From Micavibrio_B sp964399985 (lineage in GTDB: Bacteria > Pseudomonadota > Alphaproteobacteria > Micavibrionales > Micavibrionaceae), in assembly GCA_964399985.1 (NCBI GenBank), contig CAYNRY010000002.1, forward strand, positions 496,001 through 560,000: a stretch of 64,000 nucleotides of DNA, given 5' to 3'. The notes below the pieces were generated by a model. It ran no database searches. It saw only the letters and a program-made list of their open reading frames with translations, and was not told where the DNA came from. Position numbers and translations under genes: made by a program. Shown here piece after piece: positions 8,533-17,935 of this stretch. How positions within the stretch are numbered: position 1 is the stretch's first letter; every line of letters starts with the position of its first letter.

Positions 8533-9840
8533 TTATGGCGTATTTAGCTTGGCAACTTTCGTAAAATAAGCATCAACGCTCGATTTCAAGCCCTTGGCGA
8601 CCTTTACCCTGTATTCTTTTGTAGAAAGCTTCATCGCTTCGTTCAAATTTGTCAAATAACCCATTTCAACCAAGATAGAGGGAATATCCATTGCTTTTAA
8701 AACGGCAAAGCCGGCGCTGCGATGCGGTTTGCGCGACAGCATTTCGACGCCCTTGCCGGGCAGGGTCGAAACGACCGTATTGGCCAGATAACGCGATTGG
8801 TTCATCGTATCGCGGCTGGCGAGATCAATCAGGATATTGGCAACGTCATTGTCTTGGCCTGAGAGATTAACGCCGGCGATTGCGTCGGATTTATTCTCGC
8901 GTTCGGCCAGTTTCTCGGCTTCTTTATCGGAAGCGGTATCGGAAAGTGTGTAAACCGAGGCGCCTGAGACGGTAGAATTTGCCATAGAGTCGGCATGCAG
9001 CGAGATAAACAGATCCCCTCCGTTGCGTCTCGCAAATTTGACGCGTTCTTTAAGGGGGATAAAGACATCCGTGTCGCGCGTCATCTGAACACGGTATTGG
9101 CCGCTATCGAGTAATTGTTTTTTTAGCTCCATTGCAACCGCCAAAACGATGGTTTTTTCGTAGGCTCCATTGGCCGCTCTGGCGCCTGGATCCTGTCCGC
9201 CATGGCCGGGATCGATAATAACCAAAGGCTTCTGGCTGATTTTAGGTTTGGAAGCCTGTTTCAAATCTGGCATATCGCGGTAGGAGAAAGCCTCTTCGTG
9301 AAGATCGCGGCTACTCTTGACGGCTTCATGAACGGCAACCGCTTTTGCTTTTTCGGGCTTTGGTGGTGTGACTGGTGGCGGAAACTTGGCAGCCAGATTC
9401 TGTACTGTGCTGGCTGAATACGGTCTCGCGCCTTTGCTTGCCACCGGCGCTGAACTGCCGAAGGATTTGAAATCAATTACGATACGGTTCGGCTGGCCGA
9501 AATCCTTTGGAAGAATAAAGGAGGAGAGTATCGAAATGCCGGAATTTCCCTGAAGCACGATGCGGGATTGATTTTTGCCGAGATTGCCGTGGCGGATATC
9601 CGCAATCGAGCTTTTGACCGGTTTCTGGATCGTACCGACCTTCCATTTAAAATCGGGCAAGTCAACGATGATACGGGAGGGGTTGTCCAATACATAGGCT
9701 TTGAAAGGGGCGGATTTTGAAAGTTCTATGACAATTCGCTGCTTGTCGGCATGCGTACCAAAACGTATGCCGCTGACATCGAGTGCGGAGGCGGGCAGGG
9801 AGAAAACCAAAAAAGGGATCAGTAGGAGAAAAAAACGCAT
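8533..9840 (-). CDS. amiC: N-acetylmuramoyl-L-alanine amidase (AMIN + Amidase_3)
   Basis: Periplasmic zinc amidase that cuts the stem peptide from septal peptidoglycan during cell separation. It has 435 residues: signal peptide (about 1-19), AMIN domain for septal targeting (about 20-130), Pro/Lys-rich linker, and Amidase_3 domain (about 205-425). The catalytic and zinc-binding features are IDPGHGGQDPGA, the Glu in GAYEKTIVLAVA, and SLHAD, with the C-terminal VEMGYLTN. AGGAATCTC precedes the ATG. The gene is divergent from rne. Assignment to AmiC rather than AmiB or AmiA is by the AMIN domain and is tentative. Confidence 0.93.
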   Translation of the reverse strand: MRFFLLLIPFLVFSLPASALDVSGIRFGTHADKQRIVIELSKSAPFKAYVLDNPSRIIVDLPDFKWKVGTIQKPVKSSIADIRHGNLGKNQSRIVLQGNSGISILSSFILPKDFGQPNRIVIDFKSFGSSAPVASKGARPYSASTVQNLAAKFPPPVTPPKPEKAKAVAVHEAVKSSRDLHEEAFSYRDMPDLKQASKPKISQKPLVIIDPGHGGQDPGARAANGAYEKTIVLAVAMELKKQLLDSGQYRVQMTRDTDVFIPLKERVKFARRNGGDLFISLHADSMANSTVSGASVYTLSDTASDKEAEKLAERENKSDAIAGVNLSGQDNDVANILIDLASRDTMNQSRYLANTVVSTLPGKGVEMLSRKPHRSAGFAVLKAMDIPSILVEMGYLTNLNEAMKLSTKEYRVKVAKGLKSSVDAYFTKVAKLNTP

Positions 9841-9875
9841 GAGATTCCTGAAGGAATAGATCAGAAGAGAAGCAA

Positions 9876-9905
9876 ATCATACAATAAAAACAGTAAAGTT
9901 CACAA
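9876..9905 (-). promoter_or_regulatory. Probable promoter of the amidase gene
   Basis: On the minus strand TTGTGA and TATGAT are 18 bases apart, ending about 36 bases before the amidase ATG. Both hexamers are near the sigma-70 consensus. Predicted by eye only. Confidence 0.45.
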
Positions 9906-10297
9906 ACACCACCTGCATATTCTTGTCATATTATATGAATTTTTTCATTGTCGAGGCGCACCAGAGTCTATATCTTCAATTTCGCGACTGTTACGGTTTT
10001 AGTATTTCGATTTAAGGAAAGGTTTCGCTAGCCGTAGCGTTTCAATTGGGAAGTCCTGATATTGTTCGAGGATCGTTTGACTTTCCAGACCGTTTTGCAG
10101 ATAGATTTTATCTGTAGGGCGGGGACGGCTGGCGTTAGAGCTGAAATATTTTCAGACGTTTTCGCCTTCATCAGGACTCCATATTTATAAATTATTTGAC
10201 AAGCGGACCCTCCGCGCCGTCTTCACATCCCCCTTTTACAGTCGCAATAGGGATGAGAGCGACCTGGCAGCGCGTCCGCATATTATGGAGTTTTAAA
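9906..10297. other. Intergenic region and probable long rne leader
   Basis: About 390 bases between the divergent amidase and rne genes. No gene of convincing quality is seen. An open frame runs into rne from 10196, but its translation lacks RNase E similarity and the good ribosome site (ATGGAG) is just before 10298. RNase E mRNAs in other proteobacteria have long structured leaders for autoregulation, so this may be one. No specific hairpin matching the E. coli element was identified. Confidence 0.4.
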
Positions 10298-13243
10298 ATG
10301 ACTAAACGTATGCTGATCGATGCAACCCATGCAGAAGAAACACGGGTTGCCGTCGTCGATGGCAACCGCCTGATCGAATTTGACTATGAAAGTAAGGTTC
10401 GCAAGCAATTAAAGGGAAGTATTTTCCTTGCCAAGGTGACGCGCGTCGAGCCGTCCCTGCAAGCCGCTTTCGTTAATTTCGGCGGTAACCGCCACGGCTT
10501 CCTGCCGTTCTCTGAAATCCACCCTGATTATTTCCGCATTCCAGTCGCCGACCGCGAGGCCTTATTGGCCGAACAAAAAGCAATGCTGGAGCAAATGGCG
10601 GCTGAAGAAGAGCGCATGATCGCTGAAGAAGAAGCGGCACTGGCGGCTATGGAGCGCGGTGAAACTCCTGCCGAAGACAATTCTGATCAGAATAACGAAG
10701 AATCTTCCGACGACAGCGAAGACGAGAACGTCGAAGAAGAAGTTATTGAAGAGGTTGGGGGCGACGGTTCCTCATATGAAGAATCTCAAGAAGAGGCCCG
10801 GTTTCAAGCTGAAGAAAACGAAGAAAATAACGAGCAGGAATCAGAAGACGAATCTGAGTCCAGTGACGGGGATGATGAAGTAAATTCGGACAATAATGAA
10901 ACGTCCGAAGAAATATCTGAAGAAAACGGAGAAGCTTCCGCTGAAGAAGCCGAAGAACCGATCAAAATCCTCCGCGAGTGGATTTATCGCCCTGTGACAG
11001 GCTTCAATGCAGAAACGCAGGAATATGAAACCTCCGAAGAGGGCGAAGCGTTTAAATTCGATGCGGAAACCGGTTCGATCGTCAAATCCTTGGTTGAGCA
11101 GAACGAAGCGATTATTCGCATTCGTGCCGATGCGCAGGCAGATGAAGAAGGCGTAGAGCACACGGTTGTCTGGGTTGCTTTCCGCGCCGAGAACGAAGAA
11201 GTTATTGAAGAAGAAAAAAATAATCGTTCAGGTCGCCGCCGCAGGGGCCGTAACCGCTTTCGTGGCAGAGGCGGGCGTGATCGTAATGACCGTGGCAGTG
11301 AAGAGCGCGGTGAGCGCAGCGAGCGTCCTGAGCGCGCAGAGCGCGTGGGACGCGGCGGGGATCGTAACGGTCGTAGAAATCAAAAAGGCGGACGTCATAA
11401 TTTCCGCAATAAGCGTGTCGAACTGGTCGGCGGCGATGGTGTCGAGGGCGATCAGCCTTTCCGTTTTAATTTACGCAAAAACTACAAAATTCAGGAAGTT
11501 ATCAAGCGCGGCCAGATCATGCTGGTGCAGGTACAAAAAGAAGAACGTGGCAATAAGGGCGCTGCGGTTACGACATATTTGTCCTTGCCGGGCCGTTACT
11601 GCGTACTTATGCCGAACTCCCCTCGTGGTGGCGGCGTATCACGCAAAATCGCGAGCTTTGCCGAACGCAAACGTATGAGAGAAATTCTAAAAGAGTTGAG
11701 CGTGCCTGAAGGTATGTCGGTTATTTTGAGAACTGCCGGCGTCCAGCGAGATAAAGACGAGATTAAGCGCGATCTCGATTATCTAATGCGCCTATGGGAC
11801 AATATTCGCGAATTAACGCTGCAATCGGTTGCGCCTGCCAATATTTATGAAGAGAGCAATCTCGTCAAACGCGCGGTGCGTGACATCTTCGGCAACGATA
11901 TTGAAGATATTCAGGTTCAGGGAGAAGCTGCTTTCAAAGAAGCCAAAAACTTCATGAAGATGCTGATGCCGTCCCATGTCAAAAAAGTCATAGAATATGC
12001 GGACGCGAAAATTCCGCTATTTCATCGTTTCCAGGTCGAAAATCAGATAGCCGAGATCGGCGAGACGCAAGTCACGCTTCGTTCCGGCGGATATTTGGTC
12101 ATTAACCCGACGGAAGCGCTGGTTTCCGTTGACGTTAACTCAGGAAGGGCGACGAAAGAGCGTCATATCGAAGAGACGGCACTGAAAACCAACCTTGAAG
12201 CTGCCGATGAAGTGGCGCGTCAATTGCGTTTGCGCGATTTGGGCGGTTTGGTCGTTATCGACTTTATCGATATGGAAGATCACCGCAATAATTCGAAAGT
12301 CGAACGCCGCCTGAAAGATGCCTTATCATCTGACCGTGCGCGTATCCAGGTCGGTCGTATTTCATCCTTCGGGCTTTTGGAATTGTCGCGCCAACGCCTC
12401 AACCCATCGCTGACCGAAGCGCAATACGAGAAATGCCCGCATTGCAAAGGCGTCGGTTCGATTCGCTCCGTCGACTCTGCCTGTATTTTGGCGCTGCGCT
12501 CTTTGGAAGAAGAAGGATTTAAAAACAAGGCCGAGCAGGTCGAACTTACAATCCCGAATGCTATTGCGATCTATATGCTTAACCATAAGCGCAATATACT
12601 CGCCGATATCGAGCGTCGCTATAATTTCCAGGTCATGATCAAGGTCGATGACGAACTGGCTCCGACAGGCTTCAAGGTTGAATCTATCAAGGCGGAAGTG
12701 TCTGACAGCCCGCGCGGCGCCCGTTTCGACGACGAAGAAGAGAATGATTACGCGCATAGTCGTCCGCAACCTAATGTCAAACCAGTCGCCGTTCCAAGCC
12801 CGTTCGACGATATCGACGAAGAAGAAGCCGAAATCGTTGACGAGCAAATTAATGGTAACAGTAAGGATTATACACCGCGTAATGACCGCGGAGATAAAGG
12901 CGACCGCAACAAACGTCGCGGCAACCGCGGCGGAAAAACCCGCGGTCGTAACGGTCGGGATCGAGGCGACAAGCCACAAGACGGTAATGATGCACAGCAG
13001 CCGGCCCCTTATGTAACGCCTGCTGATCAAATTCAGCCCCAGCCAGTGACGGAAGCAAAGCCGAAATTCCAGGCAAAAAGATTTTCTTCGCGCAAAACGG
13101 AAACGCCGCAGCCCCAATCTCAGGCTGAATCTGTGGCCGTGTCTGCTTCCAACGATACAAAACCAGAATCTTCGGCGCAGGATCCGTCCTTGAATGCGGA
13201 TGGCTCCAAGAAAAAAGGCTGGTGGAACCGTTTGGTAGAATAG
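10298..13243 (+). CDS. rne: Ribonuclease E
   Basis: Endoribonuclease and degradosome scaffold. It has 981 residues from the ATG at 10298 (MTKRMLIDATHAEETRVAVV). The S1 RNA-binding domain starts near residue 38 and is interrupted by an insertion of roughly 300 residues (about 85-388) that is very acidic, then Arg/Gly-rich. The catalytic DNase I-like part contains VSVDVNSGR and VVIDFIDMED, with the metal-binding aspartates. The Zn-link CPHCKGVGS follows. The C-terminal third is Arg/Asn-rich and disordered and ends KKGWWNRLVE. In Caulobacter an equivalent C-terminal GWW motif binds PNPase, so the same contact is likely here. A periplasmic protein gene follows 5 bases downstream. Confidence 0.96.
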   Translation: MTKRMLIDATHAEETRVAVVDGNRLIEFDYESKVRKQLKGSIFLAKVTRVEPSLQAAFVNFGGNRHGFLPFSEIHPDYFRIPVADREALLAEQKAMLEQMAAEEERMIAEEEAALAAMERGETPAEDNSDQNNEESSDDSEDENVEEEVIEEVGGDGSSYEESQEEARFQAEENEENNEQESEDESESSDGDDEVNSDNNETSEEISEENGEASAEEAEEPIKILREWIYRPVTGFNAETQEYETSEEGEAFKFDAETGSIVKSLVEQNEAIIRIRADAQADEEGVEHTVVWVAFRAENEEVIEEEKNNRSGRRRRGRNRFRGRGGRDRNDRGSEERGERSERPERAERVGRGGDRNGRRNQKGGRHNFRNKRVELVGGDGVEGDQPFRFNLRKNYKIQEVIKRGQIMLVQVQKEERGNKGAAVTTYLSLPGRYCVLMPNSPRGGGVSRKIASFAERKRMREILKELSVPEGMSVILRTAGVQRDKDEIKRDLDYLMRLWDNIRELTLQSVAPANIYEESNLVKRAVRDIFGNDIEDIQVQGEAAFKEAKNFMKMLMPSHVKKVIEYADAKIPLFHRFQVENQIAEIGETQVTLRSGGYLVINPTEALVSVDVNSGRATKERHIEETALKTNLEAADEVARQLRLRDLGGLVVIDFIDMEDHRNNSKVERRLKDALSSDRARIQVGRISSFGLLELSRQRLNPSLTEAQYEKCPHCKGVGSIRSVDSACILALRSLEEEGFKNKAEQVELTIPNAIAIYMLNHKRNILADIERRYNFQVMIKVDDELAPTGFKVESIKAEVSDSPRGARFDDEEENDYAHSRPQPNVKPVAVPSPFDDIDEEEAEIVDEQINGNSKDYTPRNDRGDKGDRNKRRGNRGGKTRGRNGRDRGDKPQDGNDAQQPAPYVTPADQIQPQPVTEAKPKFQAKRFSSRKTETPQPQSQAESVAVSASNDTKPESSAQDPSLNADGSKKKGWWNRLVE

Positions 13244-13248
13244 AAAAT

Positions 13249-13806
13249 ATGCTATTTCGCCTCGTTTCCTTGTGCATCCTGTTCACTTTCTCGGCGGCTT
13301 ACGCAGCCGAGAAAGAACCGGAGACGCCGCTGACCAAACTTGAAGCGGCCAGTAAGAAAATCCTCGATGGTTTAACCGAGAATCAGACCAAGCAATTTGC
13401 CGCAATCCGCAGCAGTCATGGTGTTATTCGTGCCGTGGAAGACGTGCGAAAAAATATTTCGGAAGCAGCAGAGTCGTGCAGCAAGCACAATCCCGAATTT
13501 GCGAAAAGCATGCAAAAGCGCACCGGAGAATGGCAAGGCGAGATCGATCCTTTAATCAAGGACGCCAAGGCGCGATTGGACAGCATGGTCAAGCTGCAGG
13601 ATTTTGCCAGCCCCATGGAAACGAAAAGCTATTTAAAGAAAATCGACGAAGCGGTGGCTTTTAAAAGCAAGAGCATGAAATCGATTCCGATCACCGAAAA
13701 GAAAGAATGTAAGAAACTTCTCGGTACCATGGACGATACGGAAGACGATTTGAAAGAGCTTCTGGTTGAAACCCTGAATCTTAATAAACCTTTGGTGACG
13801 AAGTGA
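13249..13806 (+). CDS. Hypothetical exported protein
   Basis: About 185 residues from the ATG at 13249, which gives a signal peptide MLFRLVSLCILFTFSAAYAA. The upstream ATG at 13222 lies inside rne. The mature protein is strongly helical and charged and includes two Cys residues (about positions 78 and 154) that could pair in the periplasm. No known domain is recognised. It starts 5 bases after the rne stop and its stop overlaps the start of the glycosyltransferase gene (GTGA), so translation is probably coupled. Confidence 0.7.
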   Translation: MLFRLVSLCILFTFSAAYAAEKEPETPLTKLEAASKKILDGLTENQTKQFAAIRSSHGVIRAVEDVRKNISEAAESCSKHNPEFAKSMQKRTGEWQGEIDPLIKDAKARLDSMVKLQDFASPMETKSYLKKIDEAVAFKSKSMKSIPITEKKECKKLLGTMDDTEDDLKELLVETLNLNKPLVTK

Positions 13807-14852
13807 AAGTCCTGCAAGTCATGGCGGGCGCGGAGCAAGGCGGGGCGGAAACGGCTTTCGTCGATACCTGCCTGGCTTTAAAAGAAACCGGAATAGAAAT
13901 TGAAGTGGCCGCGCGCGCCAATAAAGGCCGTAACCCGAGACTTGAAGAGGCAGGCATTAAAATCCATGCGCTGCCCTTCGGAGGCAAAATCGATTTTTAT
14001 ACGCCATGGAAACTAAAGCAGATTATCAAGGATTTCGATCCTGTTATTGTTCAGACCTGGATGTCGCGCGGGACGGTCAAGACACCTGCTTCATCCGACG
14101 GGAAATATCTGAAAGTCTCGCGGCTTGGCGGGTATTACGATCTTAAATATTACAAGACGTCGGATTATTTCATTGCAAATACACCTGATATCAAATCTTA
14201 TTTATTGCGCGAAGGCATAGCGCAATCCCGCGTCGTTCATATAAATAATTATGCGCCTGCGGAAGAAGCAGCACCTTTATCAAGAGAAGAATTGAATACG
14301 CCGGAAAAAGCTGTTGTCGTTTTGGCATTGGCAAGGCTGCACGAAAACAAGGCGCTGGATATTTTGATCAGGGCAGTTGAAGATTTGCCGAACATCCATG
14401 TCTGGATCGCCGGGATAGGTTCGCTGCATCAAGAATTGGAAGAATTATCTTGCAGTCTTGGAATCCCCGAGCGCATTCATTTCTTGGGCTGGCGCGATGA
14501 CCGTGCGGCCCTGATGGCGACGAGTAATATCGTTTGCGTGCCGTCACGCCACGAGCCGTTCGGTAATGTCTTCGTGCAGGCCTGGGCAAATAAAGTGCCG
14601 CTAATCACGTCCAATTCCGAAGGACCTAGTCAATATGTACATGACAGTGAGGACGCGCTGGTTTTTACAGTCGATGACGTTGATGGATTAAAATCGGCGC
14701 TGCGTGAATTATCCCTAAATGAAACGCTTCAACGAAAGCTGTCGGAAAACGGGTATCAAAGATATTTGGGCGAGTTCACTAAAGAAAAAACGGTAGAAGC
14801 TTATTTGAAGTTCTATTCAGATATCTTGGAACGCGAAAGCTTAACTCGATAA
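13803..14852 (+). CDS. GT4-type glycosyltransferase
   Basis: A 349-residue GT-B fold glycosyltransferase (group 1). It starts at a GTG that overlaps the upstream stop. The N-terminal Rossmann half begins MKVLQVMAGAEQGGAETAF with the GG-x-E pattern of the acceptor side. The C-terminal half contains IAGIGSLHQELEELS, HFLGWRDD and the donor-binding PSRHEPFGNVFVQAWA, with the EPFG-type motif of GT4 enzymes. The substrate is unknown; surface polysaccharide or LPS core are the usual roles. Its last 40 bases overlap the end of the convergent ctaA gene. Confidence 0.88.
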   Translation: MKVLQVMAGAEQGGAETAFVDTCLALKETGIEIEVAARANKGRNPRLEEAGIKIHALPFGGKIDFYTPWKLKQIIKDFDPVIVQTWMSRGTVKTPASSDGKYLKVSRLGGYYDLKYYKTSDYFIANTPDIKSYLLREGIAQSRVVHINNYAPAEEAAPLSREELNTPEKAVVVLALARLHENKALDILIRAVEDLPNIHVWIAGIGSLHQELEELSCSLGIPERIHFLGWRDDRAALMATSNIVCVPSRHEPFGNVFVQAWANKVPLITSNSEGPSQYVHDSEDALVFTVDDVDGLKSALRELSLNETLQRKLSENGYQRYLGEFTKEKTVEAYLKFYSDILERESLTR

Positions 14853-15859
14853 AGCGTTAGCAGCGTAATCGTCAGCAAGATCACCGCGCCGAATTGGTGA
14901 GTTGCCGCAACATGGACGGCGGCTTTTGGATTATCTCCACCGAACATCATGAGCGTGCCGATGCCAAGGGCGATCTGAACAAATACCCAGATGCCTAAAA
15001 AGCCGAAATGTTTCGCATCGAATTTCATGCCATGTGCCGCATAAGTTAATAGGACGAAGCCTGTAAACATGGCGACCCAGCGATGGGTGAATTGCACGGA
15101 AGCATGGTTTTCAAACAGGTTGAGCCATTTGGGGAAATGCGCCCACATATCGGGCGGCACGAGACTCGCGCCCATTTTCGGGAAGGTATTGTACATCATA
15201 CCTGCGTCAAGGCCGGCGGTGAAAGCTCCCCATAAAATCGTCAGGCAGACGAAAACAAGCGAAATGATACCGTGCCACCAAAGCGCGCAGGATGCGCGTG
15301 GCATATCAAGCGGCGCTTTGTCACGGCGAATAAAGGCCATGCCTTGCAGGAAGAGCAAAGAATATAGGAGCAGGGCGAGCGACAGATGCGCGGCCAATCG
15401 ATAATGCGAGACAGAAGGCTGATCGACAAGACCGGATTTAACCATGAACCAGCCGAGCGCGCCTTGCGCACCGCCGAGCAATAAAAGCCCGAATAGTTTC
15501 GGCATGTCTTTTTGCGGCAGCTGTTTTCGAATTGCGAAGATTAAGAGCGGCACCGCATAGGCAAGGCCGATCAGGCGGCCCCAGAAACGATGCATCCATT
15601 CCCAGAAATAAATCTGCTTGAAATCCTCAACGGTCATCCAGAAATGTTTCTGGGCGAATTCAGGAGTGGCTTTATATTTTTCGAACTCTGCGGCCCAGGC
15701 GGCCTCGCCGATCGGCGGGAGGGTGCCGGTAATGGGCTTCCATTCAGTAATTGAAAGGCCGCTTTCGGTCAGGCGCGTGATCGCCCCGATTAATGTCATG
15801 ATCATGACCATAAGAGCGACGGATAAAAGCCAAATGCCGATTTTTTTGTTTTGTGTCAT
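14813..15859 (-). CDS. ctaA: Heme A synthase (COX15/CtaA)
   Basis: Converts heme O to heme A for cytochrome aa3-type oxidases. It is an integral inner-membrane protein of 348 residues with about eight membrane segments. Conserved features seen are GAITRLTESGLSITEWKPI near the N-terminus, the WEWMHRFWGRLIG segment with a heme-ligand His, a second His in VSHYRLAAHLS, and QFTHRWVAMFTG. The long COX15-like first periplasmic loop is typical of the alphaproteobacterial/mitochondrial type. It is convergent with the glycosyltransferase gene and overlaps it by 40 bases. Confidence 0.95.
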   Translation of the reverse strand: MTQNKKIGIWLLSVALMVMIMTLIGAITRLTESGLSITEWKPITGTLPPIGEAAWAAEFEKYKATPEFAQKHFWMTVEDFKQIYFWEWMHRFWGRLIGLAYAVPLLIFAIRKQLPQKDMPKLFGLLLLGGAQGALGWFMVKSGLVDQPSVSHYRLAAHLSLALLLYSLLFLQGMAFIRRDKAPLDMPRASCALWWHGIISLVFVCLTILWGAFTAGLDAGMMYNTFPKMGASLVPPDMWAHFPKWLNLFENHASVQFTHRWVAMFTGFVLLTYAAHGMKFDAKHFGFLGIWVFVQIALGIGTLMMFGGDNPKAAVHVAATHQFGAVILLTITLLTLYRVKLSRSKISE

Positions 15860-15954
15860 AAGGGATATATACTCTCGGTCACGGTATTTTAAAAGTCCTC
15901 CCTTCGGAAGAGGGAGAGAGTTGCAAAAGAGAGTTTTTCTATTTAAAAAGCAGC

Positions 15955-16980
15955 ATGCCAGAACATCACCAGACAGACGTTATTATCATCGGGGCGGGGC
16001 CGGTCGGCCTGTTCGCCGTATTTGAGCTTGGCCTTTTGGATATGAAATGCCATTTGATCGATATCCTCGACAAGCCGGGCGGCCAATGCGCCGAGCTATA
16101 CCCGGAAAAGCCGATTTACGACATTCCGGCATGGCCGGTGATTTCAGGTCAGGATCTGACCGATCGCTTGCTGGAACAGATCAAGCCTTTTAACCCTACT
16201 TTCCATTTTGGCGAGATGGCGGAAGCGTGTGAGAAAACCGCAGACGGTAAGTGGAAAGTTACCACGAATGAAGGCACGATCATCGAAGCGCCTGTCATTA
16301 TGATCGCGGCGGGCGGCGGCTCCTTTGTGCCGAAAAAACCTGCGCTGTCCGGTATCGACGCCTTCGAAGGCGAAAGCGTATTCTATGCGGTGCGCAAGAT
16401 GGAAACTTTCCGTGACCGACGCATCGTAATTGCGGGCGGCGGTGACAGCGCACTCGACTGGACGATCAATCTGCAGCCGGTTGCTAAATCCGTTACCCTT
16501 ATTCACCGCCGCGACGATTTCCGTGCCGCGCCGGACAGCGTCAATAAAATGCGCGAGCTGGTCGATCTCGGAAAACTCAATCTCGTGATTGCGGATATCG
16601 CTGCGCTGAAAGGCGAAGGCGACAAACTCTCGGGTCTAAAACTTAAATCCAAAGATCTCGGTGAGTTCGATATCGAATGCGATACGCTGTTGCCATTTTA
16701 CGGCCTGACGATGAAGCTCGGTCCGATCGTTAATTTCGGTTTGAATCTCCATGAAAACCTGATTCCGGTCGATACGGAGAAATTCGAAACATCCGAAAAA
16801 GGTATTTTTGCCATTGGCGATATCAATCATTATCCGGGCAAATTAAAGCTTATTCTCTCGGGTTTTCATGAAGGGGCGCTCGCGGCACAACAAGCGTTTC
16901 GCTATGTGTATCCGGACAAGAAGCTGCGCTTTCAATACACAACGTCGTCGTCGCAATTGCAGGAAAAACTCGGCGTCTAA
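15955..16980 (+). CDS. Ferredoxin/flavodoxin-NADP+ reductase (TrxR-like FNR)
   Basis: A 341-residue FAD enzyme of the thioredoxin-reductase-like FNR family (YumC/FNR2 type), which moves electrons between NADPH and ferredoxin. The FAD dinucleotide motif VIIIGAGPVGLFAVFELG is at residues 9-26. PGGQCAELYPEKPIYDIPA is the family signature. The NADPH motif is IAGGGDSALDW. The redox CxxC of true thioredoxin reductases is absent, and the C-terminal FAD motif is GIFAIGDI. A 2Fe-2S ferredoxin gene lies 1.8 kb downstream and could be a partner. A short GC-rich hairpin (CTCCCT / AGGGAG, about 15898-15916) lies in its leader. Confidence 0.93.
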   Translation: MPEHHQTDVIIIGAGPVGLFAVFELGLLDMKCHLIDILDKPGGQCAELYPEKPIYDIPAWPVISGQDLTDRLLEQIKPFNPTFHFGEMAEACEKTADGKWKVTTNEGTIIEAPVIMIAAGGGSFVPKKPALSGIDAFEGESVFYAVRKMETFRDRRIVIAGGGDSALDWTINLQPVAKSVTLIHRRDDFRAAPDSVNKMRELVDLGKLNLVIADIAALKGEGDKLSGLKLKSKDLGEFDIECDTLLPFYGLTMKLGPIVNFGLNLHENLIPVDTEKFETSEKGIFAIGDINHYPGKLKLILSGFHEGALAAQQAFRYVYPDKKLRFQYTTSSSQLQEKLGV

Positions 16981-16994
16981 TCAGCCGAGTTTTT
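16964..16994. terminator. Bidirectional terminator overlapping two stop codons
   Basis: Perfect 11-base inverted repeat AAAAACTCGGC / GCCGAGTTTTT with a 9-base loop. The left arm is the end of the reductase coding sequence, the loop holds its stop codon and the end of the convergent gene, and the right arm is coding for the convergent gene's last residues. Each strand ends in a T-run. Confidence 0.85.
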
Positions 16995-17805
16995 GCTCCA
17001 TAAAAGGCCTGAAAGATGTAATAAGATCGGTTGGCTGCGGCCAGTTTGAGAAGGTTCTAATCTTTGGCAAATCGATAGGCTGTTTTGAATATATTAAAAT
17101 CTCATGTGCGCGGCTTGCCCAGTTCATAATAGTCGGCATGGCATCGAGTAAAAAGCGCGGTCCTTCATCTACCTGGACAAATTGATGATCCTTGTGTTTA
17201 AAATCAGGACTGAGCCTGTCTTTAAATTTAAACATCGACGTATCAAGTCCATCAAGAACCACGCCGTGTCTGACCGCTCCTTCGGGAATGTCAGCATCCT
17301 TTTTCCATCTAGGCTTTGCTTCATAAGCAACAAGGCATTTTCTTAAAAAATAATCAGGCAAAACATTTGCAACCGATTTCCCGATAGGTCCTTTAATAAT
17401 GGAATCAGGATTGTTCGGCAGGGTTATAATACTACTGCAATTTACAATAGGGCTTGCCTTGGTAAATTTTGCACAACCTGAATAGGGCATTTCAAATTCA
17501 TAGCGGTCGGCATTCTCGCATCTGCCAGAAGCCTGTGTCGTAGGGCAGATAAAATCGGCAGCAACGACTTTTCCTTGATGCGTGTAATAGGCGATCAGTA
17601 TCATTGGCCTTCTTTTGGATTCTTCGAATTTATTGCCGAAATCTTCTACGTGGCAAAGATAGATACTGCCGATTTGCGGATAGGGAATAGACTCTATTCC
17701 TTTGAAGGGGATGCGTTTTCCGGAACAGCTGTTACCAGATGTCCAAGATTGTAATCTTGATGCATCGAAGCCACCGCGTAACGATAGTTTTCTTGTTTCA
17801 CTCAT
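16981..17805 (-). CDS. Protein with MazF/PemK-like N-terminal domain
   Basis: 274 residues, no signal peptide. Residues about 40-110 look like the SH3-like barrel of MazF/PemK RNases: PQIGSIYLCHVED, then KRRPMILIAYY, then VVAADFICPTTQ, corresponding to the G-D-I/V, K-R-P-V-V-V-L and P-x-T-T-Q blocks of that family. The remaining 160 residues are unlike typical MazF, which is only about 110 residues long, and I do not recognise them. No small antitoxin gene is seen in the 130 bases upstream. Base use is more AT-rich than that of neighbours. It may be a toxin-like domain recruited for another role. Confidence 0.5.
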   Translation of the reverse strand: MSETRKLSLRGGFDASRLQSWTSGNSCSGKRIPFKGIESIPYPQIGSIYLCHVEDFGNKFEESKRRPMILIAYYTHQGKVVAADFICPTTQASGRCENADRYEFEMPYSGCAKFTKASPIVNCSSIITLPNNPDSIIKGPIGKSVANVLPDYFLRKCLVAYEAKPRWKKDADIPEGAVRHGVVLDGLDTSMFKFKDRLSPDFKHKDHQFVQVDEGPRFLLDAMPTIMNWASRAHEILIYSKQPIDLPKIRTFSNWPQPTDLITSFRPFMEQKLG

Positions 17806-17935
17806 TTACACAATTCCTCATAGTTTTTTTCAAATTAGAATAGAGATGCAAATTTTGCAACCCTGCCATGTTTATTTATAAGCCGAATTCCTAAACCCGC
17901 TTTACTTAAAGCTTTCAGGCAGATAAACCATTGAT

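Noticed and set aside
10196..10297. N-terminal extension of RNase E
   Set aside because: The extension has no RNase E similarity, and the ATG at 10298 has a good ribosome site and the family N-terminus.
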